From positions 62,001 through 126,000 of the forward strand of contig RCAB01000103.1 of the NCBI GenBank assembly GCA_003640385.1: 64,000 nt of DNA. Reading direction: 5' to 3'. The translations under genes and the position numbers were made by a program. Shown in pieces: positions 25,759-37,577 of this stretch. Under the pieces are notes generated by a model. That model saw only the letters and a program-made list of their open reading frames with translations. It did not search any database and had not been told where the DNA came from. The stretch is from Setaria digitata. Lineage: Eukaryota > Nematoda > Chromadorea > Rhabditida > Setariidae. Positions within the stretch are counted from its first letter, which is position 1, and the number at the start of each line of letters is the position of its first letter.

Positions 25759-27877
25759 ATCTATCGACAATCTGTTGGTATCCGCAAGTTAGGGGAGTTT
25801 TGGGTGGGTTTTCTTCCTTCTTTTCACAATTTAATTCCTTTCCACTGCAGTTTCTGTGTCAAAGTCAGTTTGCTATTCTTTCGACGCCCTTTTTTGTTTT
25901 ATTTAGATGTTGTATAAATGACACATTTCACTGCTTCCGACCTAAACTGAACACAGTTCTTTAATAATGAAGAAACTAGGAAGCAGACGGAGATGTAAAC
26001 GAGTCAACTTGTAGACCGGAAAGCCTTAAAGTTAAGGAATTTAAGTCACAGAAAAAAACTCTCTTGTGCATATAATTTAAAATCTCTGTGTAATAAAGAT
26101 GTTTTGCCCAAGTTTTCTTATGTTGACGATCACACGGGTTATCATCATTTTAACAGGCAAAAATGATTTTATTAAGTCGGTAATATGGAAGAAAATGCAA
26201 GAAAAAATTTGAATTGATCTAATTTCGTGAATTTTCCGAATTATGCGTTACTTCACCTAAATGTTTATTGTTTACAATGTTTATTTTTTAAAATGCAGTC
26301 GTCACTTTGAGTCCCCGGATATTTTGTCGAAGTTAAATTCTGAGTCAACTAATTAACGAGGCATCTGCAGGAATTTCAGACTTTATTACACACACACAAT
26401 ATTTTGCTAAATTTGTTCGACAGATGGTAGAATTAAGAGTTTTCAACATCATTCACACGATCTGTTTCATTTTTTTGATTCACTGTGGAGAGATTTTCTT
26501 TGAACAAAACAGAATAAAAGAAATTAGCCAATGGATTTAAATGATGAAAACCAGCAATTTCTTAGGGTTTCTAATTAACGAGTTAAGTTGCGTTTTTCTT
26601 TACAACTGATCCAAACTGATTACCAGACAAAGACTGCTTTGTGTTCTAAATTGATGATCCTATTCGATTTTACCATCTCTTTGTCGTGCATACAAAAAAA
26701 AAGAGAAAAAATAGTTAGACCCTTATAAATATATCAGTTGAATATGCTACTCGCCATCGGCTCATGTCACTTCTTTTTCATTTTTTTTTTTTAATTAATT
26801 AATAGCCCGAACTATTAGTTATATACAGGGGGCTCCTTGTTTCTAGCCATACGAAAATATTTACCATCTGCGACTCAAAATCTTTCAGTAATTGCTACAA
26901 AGAAATTTTCGGCTGTTAGATTTTGGAAGCTAATTTTACATAATGTGATTTAAATTCAGTTTTATCAAATTAAATTTTCAGTCAAGTTGCACATAATTTT
27001 TAAAATTGAAGCTGGTGAGTAACTCATAGTAAGAACTCGGTAAGGTCTTGAACTAAAAAGTAGATGGCTTGCTGGGAGAATAGTGGCGGTGTACTGATGC
27101 TGAAATGAATCGTTTTTTTTTAAACGATTGGAATCGGTATGATCGAACTGAAAGGAGAGAAGAATATTGAAAGAGCTGTTTTCGGTAAAAGTGGAGGAAT
27201 TTCATTGGGAAAGAAAGACTGCAACAACTCAACAGCAGCAGGACAAGTGAGGACAAGAACGAGGAGTGAGCAATTCGGTTGTAAGAATAACGGGATGAAT
27301 GTCATGCCTTTCTGTTGGCCACTTCCTCACTTTCCTCTTGCTTTCCTTGAATTGCGGGTAACTTTCATCCATAATGCATACCGAATGCTCTGCTCAACCC
27401 AAAAATGCAAATGATACATTATTCCTTCGTACAAATGTTGCCATTTGCATCTGATATCCCAAATATTTGGCATGCCAATTCATCTCCACAGGCACAACGA
27501 CAATTGCACTGTTCTGCTTGCAAATTCTCTTCAGTGCAATACTGCATGTTCTCTTTATATCAGTGTGGCAGTTTTCAACTTTCCATACAAATTTTAATTA
27601 GCTTATTTAACATAACATTTAGCTAATGCTACTGGTCACTGAACTGCTGAAGGGGCATCTTGTGCTCCAGACATCATCTACTACCTTTCGCTTAGCTTTC
27701 TGTACTGATTGCAACCAATTTGTTCAAATACAATTGCTAAACAAGCCTTCACTGATGTGCTGCTGTCTGAAATGGGAAGATTTTTTTAACACTGTGATAT
27801 CATGTAAAGCATTGTCCTTATTTTCGGAAATAACTGTAACTGTGGCCGAAATTGCTTATCTTTTTTTTTCATTTCAG
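25759..27877. other. Intergenic region before the adhesion GPCR
   Basis: AT-rich. From about 27060 to 27910 there are several end-to-end plus-strand open frames of 70-94 codons (27139-27414, 27405-27626, 27626-27910) without recognisable domains. They may be upstream ORFs in a 5' UTR or chance. A run of pyrimidines leading to TTTCAG lies at 27862-27877. Confidence 0.45.
27862..27877 (+). promoter_or_regulatory. Candidate spliced-leader (trans-splice) or 5' UTR acceptor of the GPCR gene
   Basis: A pyrimidine-rich run ending in TTTCAG finishes at 27877, 32 bases before the ATG at 27910. A strong acceptor this close to a start codon with no coding exon before it is typical of nematode trans-splicing. 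A 5' UTR cis-intron would look the same. Confidence 0.5.
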
Positions 27878-27909
27878 AACTACATTAATTCAGTTGCTGA
27901 AAAATTCTA

Positions 27910-30900
27910 ATGAAACAAACGAACAAGTTCACTAATTCTTTCGTCATTTTCACTCTGCACCTAGTATTATTAGCTCCAGTAAACTGCAGTCGGACTCCGT
28001 GTTCTTATTTAGCGGAAGCTGGTGTAATAGATTGTTCACAACAACATTTTGATGTGAGTTTCCCATTTTTGGCTCTTTTCCATCGCAGAATAATCCATCA
28101 AGTTATTGTGAAATTCAGATGCTTCGGAGAAAATTAAAAAAGTGAAAATTTTGTAACAAAATTATAAAGAAGGAAAAGGCGCAGAAAAGAAAAATAAATA
28201 TCTAAATTATGATTACAGAAGTTATTTAACACGTGGTAAAAATTCTAGAAAATTGCTCATACTGCACGGCTTAATGCACCCAAATCCGTATTTTATCCAA
28301 GCGCTGTTGGCGACCGAATACGCCTGTTGAATTTAAGTGGGAATGCTTTTAGATCAATCAATTCTAGTTCTTTCTCGTCTTTGAGGCATCCAGAAGCTCT
28401 TGAAGTACTGTAAGTTTCGAACTGTTTGAGTTCTGATAATTACAAAAGTGTATTTCCGTCGAACATTTACAATACTACTTGAAAATGATTTTTTCCAGGG
28501 ACATATCTCACAATACACTTGTGTTCATATCGCCTGGTGCTTTCAAAGCTTTGTCAAATCTTAAAATCCTGTAAGTATTCCACGGATCAAATATTTCGGA
28601 ATTACAAACACGGTCTCATCTTTGCATTTTGTGTGCGTCATAGATAGGGAATTTTTCTGGATTTTTTTCCTGTTCTAATTATGGAGCCTGTAGAAACTCA
28701 TCAAATCATTAATTTTGTGCCGGAGTTGACCCTACTGCATTTGCATTAATTACAAAATAACAGAACTTGCTCATATTTGTTGTTGTCTCAAGCCAAATAC
28801 AAAATATTTGGACAAACAATGATGAAAACGCTTAACGTAGAACAATTTATGCATTTTTTTCTTCAGTTTATTGAATGATAATCAACTTCATGCACTGGAT
28901 CGTCTATCATTTGCTGATTTGGAATCTTTGGAGGAGCTGAACTTGGATTCAAATCTTCTATCTTCATTTCCGGATAGAACTTTTGCACCACTGATCAAAC
29001 TTCGTAGAATAAGTATTATGTCAAATCAATTATCATGTGACTGTCAAATTGCAGATTTACTTCGTTTTGTTAAGGTTATGATTTCCCAATCTCATTCCCT
29101 TTACTTCAATTAAATTTAGATGGATCGTTAGGGGCAACCAGCTTGATTTCAGGATGAGCGAGTGCAAGTTTCGAATAGGACGGTGTGCATGTTTCCGTAT
29201 TCATTACGCGGAATGCAAATTGCAAGCCTGAATGTGAAGACATTAAAAAGAAGTTGCGGGAAAGGTGAATTTGTGACCTAGAACTTTGAAATTAAGAAAA
29301 CAAATAAAAAGCTACATCCATATAAATGAAAGGTTTTAGGCGATTTCAATCCAGCTATATTCGACTTGGAGCCTGCTTCACATGTAATTGTGTATCCAGG
29401 TGACCAGAAGAACATCACGTGCAGAATATCGAAATCCAACGAGATATACATGGAATGGTTGAAAAACAATGTCCCTTTTCCTGATTCTTCACGGTTAATT
29501 ACGAGACGTTACAATGATGGCCAATTTCTGTACGTAATTTTATAGAAAACTGTTCAAAAATATTCCCAATTATAAGTATGAAATCCTTTCTTTAATTCCT
29601 ACCAGCCACCGCATCCTTCATTACTGTATAAAATTGCGCTTTTATTACCTCATTATTTCAGATGCAATTTGTATCCACGTCCACTTACTCTAAATCCATT
29701 CTACTTCACATTAAAAAAATTCCTTTTCCGTGATTTTTACGTAACCTTAAGCAGTTTATTGAATAAATGAAATTTTCCAGCACTAATAGGAGTCGCAATA
29801 GTAAGAGTTGTTACTGCCGCTGTTACAAACAGTTATAGTAGAATAGCCATTGTGATGAATTTATGAATTTTGACAGGCGATAATTTTTCATGTAAAAGCG
29901 TATAATCGGTCCCATTTTTTTACTAGGGCTATCCACAGAAATTTAAAAGAAAAAAGCATTCTGTATACAGCAAGGCTTTTATTTTCTTCGCAGATTTGTT
30001 TTAGAACTTCAGATACGTGGAACTCTGTTTGAATCCAGTGATTTGGGAAGATGAAGGTGATTGGACCTGTTACGTAGAACAGGATGGTTCAGTGTTAAGA
30101 AATACAATACGTGTAACGCCAGTGCTGGTAAACACGGTTCAGTGCGTGGAGGTTTTTTTTTTCAGTTCCAAGTAATTAGAAGTTATAGGCCCTAAAAGTT
30201 TCTAATTTTGAAGCAGTCAAATCTACAGGAATGGCAAGCAGATGAGAAGGGTGAAATAATTTGGGCAGTTTCCAAGCAAGGATTGGCCACAGCAAAGTGT
30301 CCCAACGGTCCGGCAAATGCCAGAGCGTACCGACAATGTAAACATGGTAAATGGGAGGCACCAAACACAAGTCAGTGTTCCTACACCTCTCCAGTAATTG
30401 AGCATTTCCTGACACTGCTACATCACAGACGGACATCTGTGGTATGTGCATTTGTTTTACTCATAGTTCTAGAGTATGGCACTTACTAACATCATTATAA
30501 GAAATAAAATATGAATAAAAACATAAAGTCCAGTTAATGCATAGGGAGTCATCTATGTTGACTTTTCGCAAATTCCGAACGTTTTGATGAAGAATTAATC
30601 ATGCCTTCCAGTATGTGGATGAATTACTCCGAATAAAGAGACGACCAGCCGAAATGTCTGCTTATGAGACTCGTCTTGCTGGTTGGCTTGTAGGTAATGC
30701 AACAGGCTTGTCCAGTCGGCAAACATTAGCTGCGCTGAATTTCATTTTACAGTCTGGATTTGCCCGAACAGAACTTAACGGTATTATTATTGTTGTTTTT
30801 GCTTTTTAAAGTTCTGTTTTTTCTTCAGTACACAAAAATTATACCAGCCAAATTAAATTTGCAAAGTTTTTGAGGAAATTCTTTAATAATTGTTCTGCTT

Positions 30901-33900
30901 CTTTTTCCCTCTTTTCTATTCTACATTTTGAGAGCTTTAGGTACTTATTTAAGGGCAAGGTAGCTTATTTGCTCTTAGTAAATATTTCACTATTCTGGAA
31001 AAAAAAAAATCAAACACTGGAAATCACTTTATTGATTTGTCCATGTAAATTTCGTGTTGAGATGCATACTGCTACTTTCACTTTTTTCTCAGCTTCAATT
31101 TCAGAATATATGCTGTCGGGAAATATTGTACGTAAACTGAAAGCTAGTAAACATTAAAAACATATTCAAACCGTAAAAACATAGTAATCTGTACAGTTCA
31201 TTCATTGCTGTGCTGCCATGAATGAGAAAGGATTAGTAAACATTGGAGATGAAATTTTCGAGATCAGTTATCCTTCATTTTCTTGATGTTACAAACTTAA
31301 AGACTTCATTCATTTTTAATCCATAGATAAACACTATTGTCATGTCTCATATTTCAATTTTCAATCATGTTTGAGGTAACTTATTTCAACATATCTTAGA
31401 TAGAGAAATAAAGCTCATTAATGACATCAATACGGTGACTAATTTCGATCATGAAAATAACTTTAAAAGGCATAGCTGTTTAGCTTTCTTTTTCATTTTT
31501 ATTATAATAATACAGCTTTAAAGTCTCAATCTTGAATCAGTGGTACCACTTCAAAATAAAGTCAAAATAAAAGTGGAGGAAAATTCGATTTCGACAGAAT
31601 GCCAGCAAAAGTGGAGCGTTCATAAAACTTTGTTTTTAGCTATTATTAGGAATGATGTTGTTATAGAAATCGAAGATTGAAATTAAAATAATGTTTGGGA
31701 ATTCTGTATCATCAAAGATAGAAGGAGGTTCAAATTTCAACAAAATGATATTCGTTAAGAGTAGATTTTGCTATAAAAGTATTTTTTGAAAATCACTTCT
31801 AATTAGAAGATGAAGAAGTTGTAGTAAGATTTGTGGCGAATGAGAGTTAAAAGTCATATTAGTATCTTGGTGTAATAGAATTTTGTATTTTTAATTTTTT
31901 CAATTTGGAAGTTTGTCTAATAAATTGTTTGCGAACATCGTTTTAAATGTTTCGAAAGTTTAGGTGAATTAATGCGGCAGTATCTACAGCGTCTGCTTCT
32001 CGGCGATCAAATTATCCAGGAAGATAATTTAGCAATATGTCAGCACTTGTTCGCTAAAGGTTATCATGGTACCGAAGCTGAAACTATGAAGGGTGGATTC
32101 TTAGCCCTACATGATGGTACGAAATTTTCATGCCGCGAGCAACAATTTGTTGAACTGTTACCGAAAACAGGTCAAATTCATTCAAATTTGACAAAGTTTT
32201 AAGCTAAAATCTTGTTCAGGTTTGGATTTGAACTGAAATTTGAACTATTTATAGGTGGTGCGTCACTTCGAATTCCTCGCCTCACAATTGATCAATTTTC
32301 ATCACTTACTATTGTACGAGTATTATGGTTGTCCAATTCAAATATTTTTAAAAGTAAACATACCTCTGATGGAAAGTGGATAGTTATGGGTGAAGTGTAT
32401 GGTGTCGCCATAAAGCATATTCCCCTTAGATCTTCAAAATCAGACAGTATTCCTGAAGAGGTTACATTTTGCATCAAAAAAAATCAACTTAGAGACTTTC
32501 CGTAATTCATTCCTCATGTTCTAAATTTGATTTACAATGATGCACTCAATGTTCGTTTATTGATATTTTTACTTTTAGATGGTAGCAGCCGAGAAGAGCG
32601 ATGACTTTTATGGGTTTTTAGTCAGTTATCAAGTAAAAAAAACGATTGATCAGGTATAAACCTCATCCTTTTAATAAAATTAAAATTGGAGAAAAAAATT
32701 AAAAGAATCTATGAAATAATATGAGGTATATTAAGGGGTACTGAATGATGTAATGTCATCTCTGTGTTTGCGTTTCATCGTAGCACTTTATTACGACGAC
32801 AGTAATATTAGTAAAAAACATGAGCTTAAGAAAGATGTTAATCAATCTCGATAACTGCCTTTTAGTGAAATAAAATGAAATGAAATGTGGTGAATGCAAA
32901 GGTCAGCGAGATATCGTGAATAGTAATTTAAAATGAGGCATTGACCAACTTCATTTTCGTAGATTACTGACTGCTCGTGAGGATTGTCTCTTGCAGTATT
33001 CGTTTTTGAAATGCTTTTTAGTTGATGACATGCATTTGTCATAAAAATGTGAAAGGTACTACAGCTGTCATAGGCTGTAAAGAAGACGAACTGTTTGCAT
33101 CGTAATTTCTCAAACTTTTTTTTTTTGTTTGCTATAATTACATTATTATTCAGTGCACCATTCTATTTCAGATCCAATTGGGTGTTTGGAATGATGAAGA
33201 GGGATGGAAATTAATCAAAGAGACAAATTGTTTGTTGCGAAGAGTGGGACCAAATAATGTCCTTTTTGCTTGCTCCCGAATATTTTTTACCAGTAACGTT
33301 GATGAGAACATTAAATATTTCGCAGCCATGCAAAATACATCTTATCAAGAATTGTAAGTGTTATCTGTGTTTGGTTACATGTAACTTTAATCACTATGTT
33401 CAACTCTGCAATCTATTATCTAATGTGGTAAAACGGGAGTTAGCTTAAGGGTCTAATGAAATTATACAAATGAATCGCTAAACTTCGGAAAATTATTACA
33501 AATTTTGGAATCCTCGAGGTGAGCGACGCATAGTTCTCAACAGTAAATAATACTGATTTTCGAGTTTTGAAACGCAAGGCTTTGCTAGTGCTGCAACATT
33601 ATTGCATTGGTGAAAGAGTTGCAGTAACTTTGTTTTTCGAGTTTATATTGCTATCCAAAACCTTTTCTAAAGTCACAAAAGTTAACTTGTTTCAGGTTTA
33701 CGTACAAAAAATCCATAAAACTAACCTGGTATATATGTGCTTCATCAGGGTTCTTGGCTTCAGTAATGTTTTTGACCATAACTATCAATATCTACTTATT
33801 CTGGTCTCTGCTTTCGTTAATATGTTTGCTTTTACCTTTGTCCTTTTAAAAGGATAGCTAGAATTATTAATCTCTAAAATTACTTTCTATTTAAATTCCA

Positions 33901-36154
33901 GTGTGTCTAAATGTTCTTCACAAAAGCGTCAACAAGTGATCTTTAATAGCTGCGCCTGCATACTAATATTGTGTGCACTGTATTCCCTTGCCCATAACGG
34001 AATTCATGATTCCAAAGTATGTCAAGCGATTTCTGTCGCTCAGCATTTCTTCTTTCTTGCGGTTTATTTCTGGATTATGCAAGCTTTCAGGTATGCAGAA
34101 GTAGTAGTTAAAAATAAGTTTTGTAATAATGAGTCTATGAACAAAAGTGCTTGCTGTATTATTGATCTCAGTAACTGCTGAACAGTATTGTTTCTTAAAA
34201 TCTCAATTTTAGATTGTTGCAAGGCAAACTTAGTAAAGTTGTACGAAATGTTGGGCAAAGAAAGTTTGGTAGGGAAGTTCATACAGAAGCAGAGAAGGTT
34301 ATATTTAGAATATTTTACTTTCAGAATTTGTTTATTCACATAGTTTTTGGAATTGTGATATCTAGTCTTCGTTGAAATTAGCTCTTTTAGATAGCCCTGT
34401 ATGGAGCAATTATGGAGATGTACTTTATCGCTTATGGTATCCCGCTGATTGCTATATCAACTGTTTTAGCTACTGATAGCTTATCGTATGATGCGTCACC
34501 GAAACTGTGAGATTTTCAAACTTCAACTCTTAAAAAAGCTTTTGTTGGACTCAATTTGTTAGCAAAAGCAGTTTAAAATTTAGATCGGAAATTGTGAAGT
34601 TTATTCGAAATTTTTAGATGCTTTCCTTTGCAAATGGTACGTATAAGAATGATCACTTATGCGGTTTACGCACCCATATTTATTTGCATCATTTTTATAT
34701 TGGGGATTATTGTCATCATCCTACGTTTGCTTATTAAAATTAATCGATTGTCTGTTGGACATATTTGCAAACGTTAGTTTCTCAGCAAAATCACAAATTT
34801 GACCAATTGTAAAATTCATAGCTTTTGTTTAACATACTCTTTAGACTTGAATCAGTCAGATTTTACTTATACACCAGATTTCTTCAAAGATTTATCATTG
34901 TGGTTGGTAAGAAATTGATTTACTTTTTCTAATTGTCGTACGGATCATCTTTGCTCTTTGTGTTTCTTCTGTTCATTTAACATCTGTATCACTACTGTAT
35001 ATCCGGTTCTAAAAACATAGTAGCAGAGTAGCGAGAAAAAAATATTACCACGATATTTTTCGTACGGGCTTCACGATATCATTCAAACCTTCTGTTTAAT
35101 TTTACTCCTTAGTTACTCATGGTTTTTCGGATCATCTGTTTTGTATCTAATAAGAGTGTTCCTGGCGTGAATGATGCTTCTTTCATAATGGAAGAAAATT
35201 TCTTTGGGGATTCATCCATTGAATGATTAAGATAAGAAAACTTCTGGTCTTATGATGATTGTGTTACGCCTTTAGAAACATTCAGAAGATTTTTTTAGAA
35301 TATATGAAAGACAAAATTTGCAAAAAAAACAGCACATACATGTTCACAAATGACGAATTGAGGGAGGGGGCAAGCTCAGGAACAACACAACTTTTGTAAG
35401 TAAATTTATGTACTGAATATCACTTCGCTATCATTATTATAGTTATTTCTAAACCGAATTGGAATTAAATCCTGATTTTGGGATTATTTCGTAGTCATAA
35501 ACTAAGTTACGATTTTCCTTAGAACCGAGAAAGTCAGGGATTGTGAAGAATCTCGGTTAGCAACAACAGTGTATTTCAGGGTGTTACTACTAATATTAGC
35601 TTTGTATTCAATAGACTGCTACGCAGCGGCTGCTCATGTCAATCAGCTAAATGACTTATCACTTCCTGTTAGAACATTCAATTCCTACTGCAATGCCATA
35701 TTCAATGTACTACTCGCTTTTGCTATTTTTTACGCATTCACGCTTGAATCAATACGTACGATATTGCGTGAAGTAAGTTGTCCTTGTCCTAAGGATTATC
35801 TGGTACTTGCAGAGCAATGTACCAACAATATGTTGCAGTAAGTTATACGATTCACATCTTGTAGTTTTGCAGTTGGCTGATAATGGGAAATGGAATGTGT
35901 CGCATCAGTACAGATTCATTCATAAAAGAGATGAATTTTGTAGTAATAGAGTCGAGTGATTTGAATAGTTAGCAAACCAGATTCAAGACTTTTAGGTACG
36001 CGATTCAGATCGTTCCGCATGCGTTGCAAAGCCGTTGGTCAAAGTACCGTATATCTGTAGAGAAAGCAGTACCGCTGCGTCACTGCGGCAAGGCTGTAAA
36101 CTACCGCCTTGTAAAGAATCATCCGCTGGATATTTTCATGAAGAATGGGTGTAA
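27910..36154 (+). CDS. ADGRA-like adhesion GPCR (LRR-Ig-HormR-7TM), 23 exons
   Basis: Exons: 27910-28053, 28249-28409, 28499-28570, 28867-29074, 29153-29264, 29340-29529, 30013-30127, 30214-30441, 30612-30780, 31964-32170, 32255-32460, 32579-32653, 33172-33353, 33749-33853, 33902-34090, 34213-34297, 34391-34506, 34618-34772, 34845-34906, 35113-35166, 35286-35395, 35523-35772, 35996-36154; about 1117 aa. Order: signal peptide; leucine-rich repeats (LDISHNTLVFISPGAFKAL; LNDNQLHALDRLSF); LRR C-cap (CDCQI); Ig-like domain (ITCRIS...WEDEGDWTCYVE); HormR (AKCPNG...YRQCKHGKWEAP...QCSY); helical GAIN-like region; GPS-like segment (VWNDEEGW...NCLL...FACSR); seven hydrophobic helices; short tail ending HEEWV. 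The same architecture defines vertebrate ADGRA2/ADGRA3 (GPR124/GPR125). Weak points: the donor after exon 11 (GTTACA), and exon 14, which lacks a GT donor. Confidence 0.85.
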
Positions 36155-36505
36155 TAATTTCCTGGAAAAGGATGCCAATAATTTCTGAGCTAGTCCAGTT
36201 TGTCCTGGCTTATATGATAATCTTACTGTGAATCGTTACTATCGATATTTTTACATATCCAACAGTTTTCCCTACTGATAAACAAGTACTCATGGTTGTT
36301 GGTTGATTGAAACTTGTGGTAGACAAATTCAAGTTGATATGTTTTTCTTTAGTTTTCATAACCTCTGTATGGTAGTAAATTCTCAAATAATGGAAAGCTA
36401 TATGTTCCAGACGGATTTCAAAAATTGAATTGATTGTACAGTCACTGCTGAATACCGTCGTACAAAAGGTATTCAGATGTGTTTGAATTATGAACTAAGA
36501 ACAAA
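36155..36505 (+). other. 3' flank of the GPCR; short gap to the next candidate gene
   Basis: A 351-base gap with the GPCR 3' UTR. A candidate splice acceptor (GTATTCAG) ends at 36476, 30 bases before the ATG at 36506. The spacing would suit a nematode operon with SL2 trans-splicing, but nothing here proves it. Confidence 0.35.
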
Positions 36506-36871
36506 ATGGTAATGAGTGGTTTACTGGGAATTGTAGCGGCCATAATTTTTCTTGTAGTAGAAAATCATGTATTTTGGAAATTAAGCAACTGTATGTCTTT
36601 CAGATTTGCGCGACTTGTCATTTTAAAATGCTTTGGGGTGAGAAACTGCAATAAGTCCAAGGTTAGGTACATAGCAGAAAAGTTAATGAATAAGTTGAGA
36701 AATAAAGGTGTGATATAATTAATGCATGCTAATTTGCAGGAATGTGCCATTGCAGAGTTACGAAGACGTTTACAAAAGCTTCGTTCATTTTTGTTCATTT
36801 GTGATCACTGGACCAGTGAAAGTCTCGCAGTAACTGGAATTTTTCTATCATGCTTCTGTGAAACTTATTGA
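36506..36871 (+). CDS. Possible small membrane protein, 2 exons
   Basis: Two phase-0 exons, 36506-36637 and 36740-36871, are joined across a 102-base intron with a good donor (GTGAGA) and acceptor (TTTGCAG), giving 87 aa. Near the N-terminus is a hydrophobic stretch (SGLLGIVAAIIFLVVENHVF) that could cross a membrane. The second half starts with a basic amphipathic segment (ECAIAELRRRLQKLRSFLF) and ends with Cys-rich ...CFCETY. An in-frame TGA lies just upstream of the ATG, so it is not a continuation of the GPCR in this frame. I do not recognise the family. It could be a chance pairing of open frames or an alternative 3' exon set; comparison with a related species would decide. Confidence 0.38.
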
Positions 36872-37118
36872 AATTTACCATTTCAAGGAGCGATATGTTC
36901 CCCATCTTCAATATATGGAATGTGATGAGTACTTAGACATTTAAGGCAGTAAATTTCTCTACATCTATTTAGTAGAATGCTGAGAACCGTGCGAAGCATT
37001 TAATACATTGTCATTAGCTAGGTTGGTGATGATTTTATTTCGAAAAAATAAAAAACAATGTTAGTGCGAAGTTGAGATTGGTCTTGATTCCAGTTGACAC
37101 AGTAGTCTTTTCTTTCCA

Positions 37119-37577
37119 ATGAACTGTAAAGTTTTATTGAAAACTAGTCGTTTTTATCGATGGAGATTGTTGCAAAGGGAAGTAGGAGGAAATGCATTTC
37201 TAAACAATGATAATAAGCTAATGTTAAGAGTACCTGGAGATATTATATTCCTGGAGCAAATCCTTCCTGTGGATAAGCCGCTTAAACTACTAGATAACCA
37301 GGAAAGGATAGTTAGCTGTGGCGTGAATATTTCCTGGAGAACGAGAGAGACTTCCCCATTTCGCGTCTCGTTTTTTACTGCAATTTATGGAACATACGGA
37401 AACGGGGGAAGTGGCTCACACAACGATGGCGGGGGGTCAATGCAAGGGGATTGGAATGTTGCTGTGAAAGAGAGAGAGAGCATTCTTCACGAAAACCCGC
37501 AGTGCATCTCTATTTTTCTCTTACAAGAGCGCTGCATAACTTGTTTCCAACGGCCTATTTCTGAATGCTTGTTCTAG
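37119..37577 (+). CDS. Hypothetical 152-codon open frame, coding status doubtful
   Basis: A single uninterrupted plus-strand frame from ATG to TAG. The translation has mixed composition, a Gly/Ser/Asn/His-rich patch (YGNGGSGSHNDGGGSMQGDW) in the middle and a Cys-containing end (CITCFQRPISECLF). It has no signal peptide, membrane segment or motif I recognise. It is longer than most chance frames in this AT-rich window, which is the only reason to list it. Its lower half coincides with a GC-richer patch, so chance remains likely. Confidence 0.22.
   Translation: MNCKVLLKTSRFYRWRLLQREVGGNAFLNNDNKLMLRVPGDIIFLEQILPVDKPLKLLDNQERIVSCGVNISWRTRETSPFRVSFFTAIYGTYGNGGSGSHNDGGGSMQGDWNVAVKERESILHENPQCISIFLLQERCITCFQRPISECLF

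Noticed and set aside
27626..27912. Stop codon of an upstream frame overlapping the receptor ATG (TAATG), like translational coupling
   Set aside because: The genes here are eukaryotic with introns and a splice acceptor lies at 27877, so the overlap has no role in coupling and is probably chance.
30001..30060. Apparent frameshift in the Ig-domain exon of the receptor
   Set aside because: Using the acceptor CTTCAG ending at 30012 instead of the earlier TTCGCAG restores the frame through WEDEGDWTC, so no frameshift is needed.
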